Below, in pieces: positions 46,690 through 55,350 of a stretch of DNA of 62,820 nucleotides. The stretch is from Methylacidiphilum sp. Yel (GTDB lineage: Bacteria; Verrucomicrobiota; Verrucomicrobiia; Methylacidiphilales; Methylacidiphilaceae): the NCBI RefSeq assembly GCF_004421185.1, contig NZ_LXQB01000030.1, positions 1 through 62,820 of the forward strand. Direction: 5' to 3'. The number at the start of each line of letters is the position of its first letter. Within the stretch, counting starts at the first letter, position 1. A program made the translations under genes and the position numbers. The notes beneath the pieces are model-generated. The model searched no databases. It was not told the origin of the DNA and worked only from the letters and a program-made list of their open reading frames with translations.

Positions 46690-48747
46690 ATGCAAATGAA
46701 ACATTGTCTTCCTATTCAAAACGATTTTGAAAACTTTCTTCTCAAGGAACGGCTGATAGTTGCAGAAAATCTTAAAGAGTGGAAAAAATCTGACCCATTC
46801 TTTGATCTAGAAAAAGCGATCTTACGATTTTCTACCCTTTTTTCATGGGAAAAGTGGTCGGAATCATTCACCAATCGTAATGGATGGCCACCCCTATATC
46901 CTGCTGATAGAGATCATCCCTTGCCCCCTTCAGCTTTCTATTCTGTAGGCAAGAAGCTAGAAAAAGAATTCAATGCGATAATCTTATGGGACAGTCCATT
47001 TTATGTCATCGGTATTCTCAATCCTTTTCGCTTACATGAGGTTGAAATTTTTGCTGCAATTAATTTCCCAGATAAACCAAGAATTTTTTATCTCTTACAT
47101 CCTAGCGATTTGGCCAATCTTTTTCTGAAAAGGGAAAGAGGGGTAGAAGGGTTTCCTGATTGGGAGCAAGAAGATAAGGAAAGGTGGTTAAAACTATTAA
47201 GGTTAGAATCATCATTGTATCCACGAGTAGCTGATATTCTTGAACAAATTCTTTTTGGATCCGAACCAAAAATTATTATTCCAGAAGGAGCTGTACAAGC
47301 TTGTGCAGCCATAAAAGGATTTGAAAATGCTCTTTTATGGAGGAAGTCTCCTACCTGCTCTTGGGTTCTTACACCAGAAGCCTTTAATTCTAAACTAGAA
47401 GATCAACTGATTGAAGCTTTAAAAACAAAAATCAAACTTGTGATTTGTTCTCCTGGTTATTTCCAAAAACTATTTCTTCTGGTTGAAAAAGAAAACAAAA
47501 TTAAAGGAATTTTACCAGGAGATCCTCTTCACGTAAGGGAATGGCCTCAAGTAGATTTAGGTCATTTTAACGAAACAGGAATCACTCTTTATCATGCTAT
47601 CATGAGCAGTGCCATTGATATGGGAGCCAGCGATATTTCCCTGGAACCTAAAGATCATAATGTGCGAGTGCGTTTCCGCATAGACGGTGATTATTATGAA
47701 CAAGCTCCCCTAAGCAGACTTCAATATCAGATCCTATTGGATCGAATTAAGCTTTTTGGAAATATGGCTGCCGATCAGAAAGGGATATTTCAAGACGGAA
47801 GTAGTAGTTATCAGTACAAAGGGATACGTTATGACCAACGGTATAGTATTGTAATTGGCCAAGGGATGGAAGAGCATACAGCCATTCGCATTTTTTCTTC
47901 TCGGATTCCAACCCTTGATGATTTGAATTTGCCGCCAATGGAGCATTCCTTTCTTTTGTGGTTTTTAGCGAATGGACAGGGGATGTTTATCTCCGCGGGA
48001 CCAACAGGAAGTGGAAAGACAACTACTCTTTATGCTATGCTACAGCATATTAGTTCTCCTAGAAAAAAAATAATTACCATTGAGAACCCTATTGAAAAAC
48101 ATTTTCCCGATGCCATGCAAATCGAAGTTAGAGAAAAAGCCGGAATTACATTTGCCACTGCTCTGAGAGGAATAGTTCGACAAGATCCAGATATTATTAT
48201 GATTGGGGAAATACGTGATATGGAAAGTGCTCGGATTGCTATTGATTCAGCATTAACTGGCCATCTCGTATTTTCCTCTATTCATGCAACTGATCCTGTG
48301 GGGGTAATAGAAAGAATGGTTCAGAGTTTTGGCATTGATAGGCTTGCTGTATCTTATGCTCTGAAATTGGTTGTTTCCCAAAGGCTCGTTTCAAAATTAT
48401 GCCCTTATTGTAAAAAAATAAGAAAAGCCACGACAGATGATTTAAAATATTTTCCTAATTGTCAGGTTGCAGAGCCTGTCGTTGCAGAAGCTAGTGGTTG
48501 TCAAGCATGTAGAGGAACAGGGACGGCTGGAAGGATGCCGATTCTTGAACTTCTTCCATTCGATAGTGAAATTATTTCTTTAATTGAAAATGGTGCAAGC
48601 CCTAATCGAATACGAGCTCATAATGAAAGTAGAGGATTTAAGCCATTAGCTATTCAAGCTACAGAGCTCTTTTTTACAGGAGTGATATCCAAAGAAGAAG
48701 CTTTGCTCCTACTTTCTTCTCGCTCATATTCTAGCATATTCTGTTGA
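46690..48747 (+). CDS. GspE/PilB-type secretion ATPase
   Basis: The product has about 685 residues. The C-terminal half is a complete type II secretion/type IV pilus ATPase: the N2 motif GASDISLEPKDHNVRVRFRIDGDYYEQA, Walker A SAGPTGSGKTTTLYAML near 435, the Asp box VRQDPDIIMIGEIRDMESA near 500, the His box GHLVFSSIHATDPVGVIERM, and the four-Cys element CPYCKKIRK ... CQACRG near 571-607. The N-terminal 300 residues are unrecognised. In a T4SS context it occupies the place of VirB11, a related ATPase that lacks the Cys4 element. ATG 46690 (or 46696) is chosen because the upstream extension runs into the divergent VirB8 gene. Confidence 0.85.
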   Translation: MQMKHCLPIQNDFENFLLKERLIVAENLKEWKKSDPFFDLEKAILRFSTLFSWEKWSESFTNRNGWPPLYPADRDHPLPPSAFYSVGKKLEKEFNAIILWDSPFYVIGILNPFRLHEVEIFAAINFPDKPRIFYLLHPSDLANLFLKRERGVEGFPDWEQEDKERWLKLLRLESSLYPRVADILEQILFGSEPKIIIPEGAVQACAAIKGFENALLWRKSPTCSWVLTPEAFNSKLEDQLIEALKTKIKLVICSPGYFQKLFLLVEKENKIKGILPGDPLHVREWPQVDLGHFNETGITLYHAIMSSAIDMGASDISLEPKDHNVRVRFRIDGDYYEQAPLSRLQYQILLDRIKLFGNMAADQKGIFQDGSSSYQYKGIRYDQRYSIVIGQGMEEHTAIRIFSSRIPTLDDLNLPPMEHSFLLWFLANGQGMFISAGPTGSGKTTTLYAMLQHISSPRKKIITIENPIEKHFPDAMQIEVREKAGITFATALRGIVRQDPDIIMIGEIRDMESARIAIDSALTGHLVFSSIHATDPVGVIERMVQSFGIDRLAVSYALKLVVSQRLVSKLCPYCKKIRKATTDDLKYFPNCQVAEPVVAEASGCQACRGTGTAGRMPILELLPFDSEIISLIENGASPNRIRAHNESRGFKPLAIQATELFFTGVISKEEALLLLSSRSYSSIFC

Positions 48748-48794
48748 TCTTTTATCTAAATTTTTTTTGGACTATCGCCTAACACTATATAAGT

Positions 48795-49721
48795 ATGAAT
48801 AATCCTCAAATTCATCTTAATGCCACTAGAGGCTTGCCATTGTCTTCTCTTCTCAATGCTCGCTTTCTTACTCCAAGTTTTCGTGAAATAAGTATCCTTG
48901 ATCAGTCCTCTCCTAATGTTGATGAAAACACTTTCAAAGAGATGCCTACTGTTTTACCTAATGTATTAGGACTAGGAGCTGGATATGGAGCCTATACTCA
49001 GTTTTCAAAGAATCAAACAAATTATCCTGGTAAAATTGTAGAAGAGATAAAAAAAGAACCATTTTCTTTTGCTCCTCTTGAAAAAGAAAATGTTAAAAAT
49101 TCAGGATCCATTGTAGCTATGGGAAATGAAGGAACAACACAGCAATTAAAAGCAATAGAACAGCTGCAGAATAGAGAAATAATGGATAAGCCGGATTCTT
49201 TTTTATTAAGAGTTGTAAAAACGATTACTCGATTAGGAGGTCCAAAGTACGCAGCATTTTTAGGGGCCGAAATTGCAGGTCCAGGAGTCTACAGATCCAT
49301 GCAATCGTTGGCGCATGGGAAAATTGATGAGGCTATGTTTAATATGAGTGAGGCGGCTATAAAAGGAGCGACAGCTGTGGGAATTGGAAAAATAGGCGAA
49401 AAGTTGGGAGAAAATGTCCTTGGTGGAATTCCTTTGATTGGAAAACCCATGGGAGGATGGCTCGGATGGGTTGTTGGCTCTTCTATGGGTGAAAGAATTG
49501 GTGAGAAGCTTAAAAAAATAGTAGAAAAGTTAAAAGCCCCTACTGAGAAAATAGAAAATATAAGAAATTCTGAAAGGTTTTATACGAAGCTTCAAAATTA
49601 TCAGCATCCAATCAATAGAGATTTTTATTTCCCTGAATACTTTTCCTCAGTTTCTAATTCCAATTTTCAAACACGACCCCTGCTTTCCTATTTAAATAAA
49701 AAAGAAGAAATTGCGCGATAA
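48795..49721 (+). CDS. Hypothetical protein with glycine-zipper region
   Basis: The 308-residue product has no signal peptide. Its centre and C-terminal part contain a Gly/Ala-rich, amphipathic region (about 160-245: GGPKYAAFLGAEIAGPGVY, KGATAVGIGKIGEKLGENVLGG, GGWLGWVVGSSMGERIGEKL). Such glycine-zipper helices occur in membrane-inserting and toxin-like proteins. No family is recognised. It follows the ATPase gene by 47 bp and precedes another unknown gene, so it may belong to the same operon. A secreted substrate is a possible guess only. Confidence 0.55.
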   Translation: MNNPQIHLNATRGLPLSSLLNARFLTPSFREISILDQSSPNVDENTFKEMPTVLPNVLGLGAGYGAYTQFSKNQTNYPGKIVEEIKKEPFSFAPLEKENVKNSGSIVAMGNEGTTQQLKAIEQLQNREIMDKPDSFLLRVVKTITRLGGPKYAAFLGAEIAGPGVYRSMQSLAHGKIDEAMFNMSEAAIKGATAVGIGKIGEKLGENVLGGIPLIGKPMGGWLGWVVGSSMGERIGEKLKKIVEKLKAPTEKIENIRNSERFYTKLQNYQHPINRDFYFPEYFSSVSNSNFQTRPLLSYLNKKEEIAR

Positions 49722-49748
49722 AGATTTAAAAGAAAAGGAGGATGCACA

Positions 49749-50417
49749 ATGAACGAACAAAACAAACGAGTAGAATTAACCGCACATCAGGGAGGAGAAG
49801 AAAAGCCTTTGGCGCATATTCAATCATTTGATCATATTTCAATGAACATATCCCCTATGGATATTATGGATGAGAGAACAAACAAAACAACAAATAGAAA
49901 CAAAGAAAGCGATAACAGATCCCTTCCTGTCCAGCAAAACTCTATCTCAAAGAATTCCATTGGAGCCTTATCCAATATTCAGACACTAAATGCGATAGGC
50001 TTGACTAGAGCTTCTGCTAAAGAACAGCTGAAGCAGGGAATAGATTCAGCTTCAAACCCTCAAAAATGGGATGGAATGTGTACCTGTAGGTGTCTAGAAA
50101 GAAATGACCAAAGGTTAAGCTCTTTGGATTGGAAAAGAATTGATGAAAAAGCCAATAGTATGGTGAATCAAAAAACAACAACCCCCCATTCCCTACCTTC
50201 CTATTGGAATATTCCTGGAATAGGAAAAGGGCCTTTTCTACAACAAGAATTTTGGCAGAAAGCATTTGATGAGAAACAAAACCAGAAGTCTCTTGAAAAA
50301 GAAAAGGAAGAGGCCCCAATTTTTAATCCTGAAGGCTTAAATCCTTCGCTAATACAAGGAATTTATCACTCAGATACTCTACTTGAACAAAAGAAAATAC
50401 AGGAAAAGATTCGATAA
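49749..50417 (+). CDS. Hypothetical polar protein of the island
   Basis: The 222-residue product is hydrophilic and rich in Asn, Lys, Glu and Gln, with no membrane segment. A short Cys motif (MCTCRCLERND) lies near residue 113. The strong ribosome binding site AAAGGAGG stands 8 bp before ATG 49749, in contrast to the first genes of operons in the island, which often lack one. It is probably co-transcribed with the preceding gene (27 bp away). I recognise no family. Confidence 0.55.
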   Translation: MNEQNKRVELTAHQGGEEKPLAHIQSFDHISMNISPMDIMDERTNKTTNRNKESDNRSLPVQQNSISKNSIGALSNIQTLNAIGLTRASAKEQLKQGIDSASNPQKWDGMCTCRCLERNDQRLSSLDWKRIDEKANSMVNQKTTTPHSLPSYWNIPGIGKGPFLQQEFWQKAFDEKQNQKSLEKEKEEAPIFNPEGLNPSLIQGIYHSDTLLEQKKIQEKIR

Positions 50418-50441
50418 ACAAAAATTGTAATTTAATTTATT

Positions 50442-51029
50442 TCAACTATTGGAAAGCAGTTCACAAAATGCTTTCTTTTGCTTGAGAGCGTTTTTTAAAT
50501 ATTCTGTTGCAATTTTTAATTTGGATTGAATCTGTTGCTTGGTAAGTCCTAAATAGTAGCCTATGGAATCATGATTTAATGATTCTACTGGAATAGATTG
50601 ATTTTGGAATGTTCCCATAGCACAAATCCCCATACAATTAAATGGACAATTTTTGTTTTCAAGAACCATTTTCTTTTTTTTACAAGTTTGTACATACTGA
50701 CAGAGGGCGATAGGTTGTAAATTGTTTTGCTGAACTTCTTTTGACTTTACACAAGAAAATAAAACCAATAAATCTTCGTAGTACACTTGCAAAAGATCTT
50801 TCGGCCATTGAGTTGGATGAACTAACAAGTTTAACCAACCTCCTTCTATGGGAATTGATTCAATTGCTTTGTTATTTGGGAATTGGTTAAAAGTTAAAAG
50901 ATTAGCAGGAATAGAAGGCAATAAGTGTGGCAATGTGTTGATGGTGTTTTCCCAGAGTATTTCTTGAATGACTTTTTCTGTGTGGTAAAAAAAACCATTT
51001 GATGATGAAAATGAAGCAAAAACATTCAT
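50442..51029 (-). CDS. Cys-cluster protein with C-terminal sigma-like HTH
   Basis: The product has about 195 residues. Near residues 110-150 there is a Cys-rich block (LCQYVQTCKKKK, then NCPFNCMGICAMG), able to bind zinc or an iron-sulfur cluster. The C-terminus (HDSIGYYLGLTKQQIQSKLKIATEYLKNAL) has the helix-turn-helix spacing of sigma region 4. It therefore looks like a regulator, and the combination suggests a sensor type. ATG 51029 is chosen over TTG 51041. It is transcribed divergently from the next unknown gene with a 41-bp gap. Confidence 0.5.
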   Translation of the reverse strand: MNVFASFSSSNGFFYHTEKVIQEILWENTINTLPHLLPSIPANLLTFNQFPNNKAIESIPIEGGWLNLLVHPTQWPKDLLQVYYEDLLVLFSCVKSKEVQQNNLQPIALCQYVQTCKKKKMVLENKNCPFNCMGICAMGTFQNQSIPVESLNHDSIGYYLGLTKQQIQSKLKIATEYLKNALKQKKAFCELLSNS

Positions 51030-51056
51030 TAGTTTTAACAAAATTCTTTTAATTTT

Positions 51057-51069
51057 CTATTTATAATAG
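51057..51069. promoter_or_regulatory. AT-rich inverted repeat at a divergent start
   Basis: CTATT-TAT-AATAG, a 5-bp inverted repeat, ends one base before the ATG at 51071, in the 41-bp gap between divergent genes. It resembles the box at 59166-59180 and contains -10-like sequence on both strands. Confidence 0.4.
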
Positions 51070-51070
51070 T

Positions 51071-51784
51071 ATGCAATCTCAACCAATTAACCCAACTGAC
51101 TATTTGGATAATTTTAGATTTAAAACAATATTCCCTGCGTATTTTGATCCAGGAAAATTTCTCCATTTTTTTTCTGGTCATCCACGCTTAGCTAAAGCAG
51201 ACCTTATTATCATTTCAGAGGATATGATTCAGCCATTTTGTCAGTATACATCTATCTATCCTTCATTACCCTGCTTTTTTGGCGTTCACACAACAGTCGA
51301 TCGACTTAGTGAAAAAAATCTCTCTTTTTTTGAAAATCTTAGTTCATCTTGGCATTATTCCTTTATCGCTTGTACTATAATCAACTTGGCAGTTATCGAA
51401 TCATGCTCACATTTTTTACAAAATTATTTTTATTTTAAAAACAATCGGTCAAATGAATCATCAATGGTTCATCCATTTTCTCCCCTTTTGGGTTGGTGTT
51501 ATTATGAATCAACTCAATTTTGGTTTGAAGATTATGCTCCAATTGTTGGTAAAAGAAATGCCTTTGTTGATGATCCAGCTACTTTCAATCAGCAAGCAAA
51601 AAAAATTCAGGAGTTTTTTTTACCTTACAACTCCTTATTTTCTGAAGAAGAAAATCCATATTATTTTATAACTGATAATGTTACTACTTTAAATTTTATT
51701 GAATCTCTATATAAGAATAAGGAAAAAAGTAATGCTTTAATCCCTATAGAATTGAGAAACAAGAGTGTTTCTCTAGATCAATAA
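51071..51784 (+). CDS. Hypothetical protein of the island
   Basis: The 237-residue product is soluble-looking, with mixed alpha/beta composition and no signal peptide or clear motif. Recognisable blocks for later searches are ADLIIISEDMIQPFCQYTSIYP and CYYESTQFWFEDYAPIVGKRNAF. No Shine-Dalgarno sequence precedes ATG 51071, and an AT-rich inverted repeat (51057-51069) abuts it. I do not recognise a family. It lies between two minus-strand genes of unknown function. Confidence 0.5.
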   Translation: MQSQPINPTDYLDNFRFKTIFPAYFDPGKFLHFFSGHPRLAKADLIIISEDMIQPFCQYTSIYPSLPCFFGVHTTVDRLSEKNLSFFENLSSSWHYSFIACTIINLAVIESCSHFLQNYFYFKNNRSNESSMVHPFSPLLGWCYYESTQFWFEDYAPIVGKRNAFVDDPATFNQQAKKIQEFFLPYNSLFSEEENPYYFITDNVTTLNFIESLYKNKEKSNALIPIELRNKSVSLDQ

Positions 51785-51814
51785 CATCTAAAAAATAATT
51801 TAACAATGAAGAAT

Positions 51815-52474
51815 CTATTCTTTTCCTATTCTCCAAAAGATCCAAAGACAAGCGATTTGAGAAAGAATGGCTAAAAAGATTCCTTTTTTCCAAAAAAAAG
51901 CTATGAGAGAAAAAATAGCCGTAAAAAACCCTAAAAAAATACCTATCCGAATGAGTTTTATCCTATTGTCTTCATTATTCAAAAAAATACTTTTTAGCTT
52001 ATCGATAAACTCTTGAAAAAAGATTTCTCTTTCAACAACGCAATCTCGATCAATTTTATGCGCCAACAAACGCACATTATGAAATTCATTATCATTAATA
52101 AAGAGAAAATGCATTGCTTTTTGCCCATTGATCAGAATAGAACCACGAATGGATCCTAAATAATTTACTCTTGGCAGTTTCCTGTAATTTCCTAGCATAA
52201 TTATTTTAGAAGCCCTGTCAGCTTCAATCCTTTTCGACAATAAGGCTTCTATAAACTCGTCGAAATTTTCAAATCCATAATCGATCCAAGCATTTTCTCT
52301 TAAGAGAAGCCATTGATTATCATTAGTTTTTTGAGCATAGACAAGTGAACCATCGGGAAAGATTTTAGGCCAATATTCTTCATAACTTTCTATCCAAAAT
52401 CCATCAATTAGATTACTGCTAACTGCATCTGCCCATTTTTTCCAGGGCTTAGGCCATTCGATAATAAAGTTCAT
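51815..52474 (-). CDS. Hypothetical protein with C-terminal membrane helix
   Basis: The 219-residue product is a soluble domain of about 165 residues followed by two adjacent hydrophobic segments at the C-terminus (IGIFLGFFTAIFSLIAFFW and IFLAILSQIACLWIFW), i.e. tail-anchored. The soluble part includes WPKPWKKWADAVSSNLIDGFWIESYEEYWPKIFPDGSLVYAQ. No known family is seen. It is transcribed divergently from the coupling protein gene with a 51-bp gap, so a role at the inner-membrane face of the T4SS is possible by position. An 18-bp repeat copy (52059-52076) lies inside the gene. Confidence 0.5.
   Translation of the reverse strand: MNFIIEWPKPWKKWADAVSSNLIDGFWIESYEEYWPKIFPDGSLVYAQKTNDNQWLLLRENAWIDYGFENFDEFIEALLSKRIEADRASKIIMLGNYRKLPRVNYLGSIRGSILINGQKAMHFLFINDNEFHNVRLLAHKIDRDCVVEREIFFQEFIDKLKSIFLNNEDNRIKLIRIGIFLGFFTAIFSLIAFFWKKGIFLAILSQIACLWIFWRIGKE
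52059..52076 (+). repeat. 18-bp repeat, copy B (inside a gene)
   Basis: This is identical to TGCGCCAACAAACGCACA at 46668-46685 but lies within the coding sequence of the membrane-tailed hypothetical protein. The exact match over 18 bp is unlikely by chance in 63 kb, though not impossible. Confidence 0.4.
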
Positions 52475-52525
52475 ATTCTAACAATAGATCGCTATTAGTA
52501 ACGTTGACCTATTTAATGTATAAGA

Positions 52526-54655
52526 ATGAAACTATTCCAAAAAATCAGAGAGACTTTAGTAGGAACGATAGGCCCACAATATGTAAAACCAAGAGAATCT
52601 CTTTCTGCTAAAGTCAAAGGAAATTATTGGTCACGGCATCCAATAAGTTCTTCGGATTTTGGAAAATTGTATTTTCGAGTTGAAACAGAACCGCAGGAGC
52701 TAACGGATGAATCTGGTAATCCTCTAACAATTAAAGACTTATTTTCCCACATGAGCATTTTGGGTGGATCTGGTGCTGGAAAAACTCGATTCGTTCTGAC
52801 TCAAGTTTTGGAAAGCCTTTTTAGAGCTACTGATCTTAGAGATTCTAAAGAAAAAGCAGAATTAAAATTTTCGGGATTTATAATGGATGGAAAATGCGAA
52901 CTGACTGAAATGGTATTATGGCTTGCCAAGAAATATGATAGAGAAAAAGATGTTTTGCTTTTTGGGCCTGAACATGATCTTGCTCTAGATCCATTTAATA
53001 ATCCTGATTCTCTACCATCAGAGCTTGCTGATTTAATGATTACTTTAAAACAAGCAGTTGATGATGGGAAGACAAGCCAAGATCCTTTCTGGGATGCCGC
53101 TGGACGGAAACTGTTTAGCTCCATTTTTCAACTTCATCGAGAACTTGTTATAGCTGCTCAAAAAGGGATTATTGAAGACTGCCCTCCTCCAATGTCTTTT
53201 CCTCTCCTCAATCTTCTTGTCATGGATCGAGGACAGCCTGCAAACCAAAGCCAAATATCTTCAGCGGAAAGTGTTTTAAGAGAAAATAAAGAGAAAGTTT
53301 TTCAGGGATTGGAAAAAATCAATCGCCTTATCAACAGGATCGAAAATCTGGTCCAAGAATGGAAAAAGAAAATTAAAGACATATATGTTGCGAATAAAAA
53401 TGCGCCGGAAAATGAAAATGAAGAAGAGAGGGAAAAGAGACTATGGAAAAAAATCGAAACAGAAAAAATTTTAAAATATTTAAATGGTGAGCAAGCTTCG
53501 AAATCGCATTTTGGTTCTTCTAGCATTCTTTCCTTATTCAATGGCTTGCGTTCTTTTCGTGCTGCTTTTTTTTCTTATTCTCAAAATGATGAATTTCACA
53601 ACAATCTTCTTTTAGTGTGCTCGGAACTAACAGATCGACTAAAAAAACTTTTAAAATCTTTTAAATTTGGAGTTCTTCCCAACCTTGAACTTTGGGAAAG
53701 CTGCCTAAGTCTTATTGATGAGATAGATCAATTATTGGCTTTATCTAATTTGATAAACAATATTGAAATCCCTGCTCCAGAATATGGTCCTTTGCAAAAG
53801 TGGTTAAATTCTTACGAAAAAATCCTCCATCACTATGGAAAGGATCCCTATTCAGATGAAGTTTACCTTTATTTCAAAGGTGAATATCTAAACATTGCCA
53901 ATGAAAGAACCTCAGGTTCCATTGGTATGACAGTTTCGGTTCTCACATCACTGATGACTCAGCCGCCTTTTGATCGAATGGTAAGTCCCAAAGGAAACCT
54001 CAATTTTGCAGATATCATTGATCAGGGAAAGATCCTCGTATTGGATATGAATTTTTCTAGATGGAGAAATGCAGCAAAAGTGGCAAGCATTCTATTAAAA
54101 CTCGATTTCTTTCGATCAGTCCTTTCAAGAAAGCAACTAAAAATTGATGGCAGACCAATTAATCAACAAAGACCTGTAATTTATCTCTGCGATGAATTTG
54201 CTACAGTAGCAACCACAGGAGATTGGACTGGAGAAAGAGGTTTTTTTGATAAGGCAAGAGAATATAAATGTGGTTGTATTATTTCTTTTCAGTCTTTAGC
54301 TGTTTTGGAATCCCGAATGATTAAATCTGAAATTGAAGCTATTCTAACAAATACAGCAACGATCATTTTTCTAAGAAACCCTCATATGGAAACCAACGAT
54401 TATGCCTCTAGTCTTTTTGGTGAAATTGAAAGAAGTGACGGTTATCTATATAGAGGAACACAAGAAATTCTTTTTGATTTATCAAAACCCATCGCCCATC
54501 AAGATTTTCAAATCCAATTCCGCAAAGAGCCGATTTATCCTCCTTATGTCTTTTCTAGACTTAAAGATGGAGAAGCGATTGTGAAACTTCACCCTCGGTT
54601 TGGGAAAAAAAGCATAAAAAGAGTTCAATTTCTGCTTCACCTTATCCCTAGATAG
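52526..54655 (+). CDS. VirD4/TraG-type coupling ATPase without N-terminal membrane anchor
   Basis: Type IV coupling proteins bring DNA or protein substrates to the channel. The 709-residue product has Walker A GGSGAGKTRFVLTQVL near residue 85, LLFGPEHDLALDPFNN, and Walker B VIYLCDEFATVATTGDW near 551, followed by REYKCGCIISFQSLAVLES and TNTATIIFLRN, all typical of the VirD4/TraG/TraD family. A long helical insertion with coiled-coil character (about 245-400) separates the two. The usual N-terminal membrane helices are missing: the protein begins MKLFQKIRETLVG and has no hydrophobic run before the ATPase. It leads an operon with three small genes and a TrbJ-like gene. Confidence 0.82.
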   Translation: MKLFQKIRETLVGTIGPQYVKPRESLSAKVKGNYWSRHPISSSDFGKLYFRVETEPQELTDESGNPLTIKDLFSHMSILGGSGAGKTRFVLTQVLESLFRATDLRDSKEKAELKFSGFIMDGKCELTEMVLWLAKKYDREKDVLLFGPEHDLALDPFNNPDSLPSELADLMITLKQAVDDGKTSQDPFWDAAGRKLFSSIFQLHRELVIAAQKGIIEDCPPPMSFPLLNLLVMDRGQPANQSQISSAESVLRENKEKVFQGLEKINRLINRIENLVQEWKKKIKDIYVANKNAPENENEEEREKRLWKKIETEKILKYLNGEQASKSHFGSSSILSLFNGLRSFRAAFFSYSQNDEFHNNLLLVCSELTDRLKKLLKSFKFGVLPNLELWESCLSLIDEIDQLLALSNLINNIEIPAPEYGPLQKWLNSYEKILHHYGKDPYSDEVYLYFKGEYLNIANERTSGSIGMTVSVLTSLMTQPPFDRMVSPKGNLNFADIIDQGKILVLDMNFSRWRNAAKVASILLKLDFFRSVLSRKQLKIDGRPINQQRPVIYLCDEFATVATTGDWTGERGFFDKAREYKCGCIISFQSLAVLESRMIKSEIEAILTNTATIIFLRNPHMETNDYASSLFGEIERSDGYLYRGTQEILFDLSKPIAHQDFQIQFRKEPIYPPYVFSRLKDGEAIVKLHPRFGKKSIKRVQFLLHLIPR

Positions 54656-54666
54656 AAAGGAGCGTT

Positions 54667-55059
54667 ATGCTTGATCATGTGACTAATCCGCAGCCTCCTG
54701 TAAACAATAATAATTTGCATATCATCGGATTACTAATGCTTTGTTTGATCTGTGGTGTTATGACCGTTACAGGGGATCATCTATTATTTTCAACCGATAA
54801 GCTTAATTTTTGGGAACTTCTCGAAGCTTTTCCAATAGCTCTTCTCTATATTCTTCTACACTCTCGACGAGAGGCCGATCTAGTTGTTTTTCTTTTCGAA
54901 GTTGCCCTTCTATCCTTTCTTTTTTTGGGATTATCTAATTTTTATTCACGTTTTATAGGCACACCGAAAAGGATATGGCAAATGGTTAAAGAGGGAGAGT
55001 TTCAAGCTGAATTAAAACAAAAATTCACAGACATAATTAGAGCAAAAAAAGGAATGTGA
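54667..55059 (+). CDS. Small polytopic membrane protein after the coupling protein
   Basis: The 130-residue product has three hydrophobic segments (HIIGLLMLCLICGVMTV, FWELLEAFPIALLYILL, LVVFLFEVALLSFLFLGL) and a basic C-terminal tail (RIWQMVKEGEFQAELKQKF). A good ribosome binding site (AAAGGAG) stands just before ATG 54667, which is 11 bp after the coupling protein. It could provide the membrane anchor that the coupling protein lacks; this is inference from position and topology. No family recognised. Confidence 0.55.
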   Translation: MLDHVTNPQPPVNNNNLHIIGLLMLCLICGVMTVTGDHLLFSTDKLNFWELLEAFPIALLYILLHSRREADLVVFLFEVALLSFLFLGLSNFYSRFIGTPKRIWQMVKEGEFQAELKQKFTDIIRAKKGM

Positions 55060-55101
55060 AGATCTGTTCTTCAACTGTATCTATCAATTTACTTTTCTAC
55101 T

Positions 55102-55350
55102 ATGAACATGAAACAATGGAAAAATGCTTCACCTTTTCTCTTTAGCTTTCTTTCTTTTCCTCTTTTCCTCTCTTTATTCTATTTTAAGAATAAAACAACA
55201 TCGGATGTCCTTCATTTTTTGGTACGCGGCCTTTTTTCTCTAAGCAATAAGTCATTAAATCAGATGGGAAGCTTTTTAGATGTAGTCTTAAATGACTTTT
55301 CTATGATGATCGAAAATGGATTTAAAGAAATTGGAGGGTATAGAAAATGA
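55102..55350 (+). CDS. Small membrane-anchored protein of the island
   Basis: The 82-residue product has one N-terminal hydrophobic segment (FLFSFLSFPLFLSLFYF) and a C-terminal part with two amphipathic stretches (FLVRGLFSLSNKSLNQMGSFL and VVLNDFSMMIENGF). No family is recognised. The stop overlaps the next start by 4 bp (ATGA), which supports a real gene translated with its neighbour. Confidence 0.5.
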   Translation: MNMKQWKNASPFLFSFLSFPLFLSLFYFKNKTTSDVLHFLVRGLFSLSNKSLNQMGSFLDVVLNDFSMMIENGFKEIGGYRK

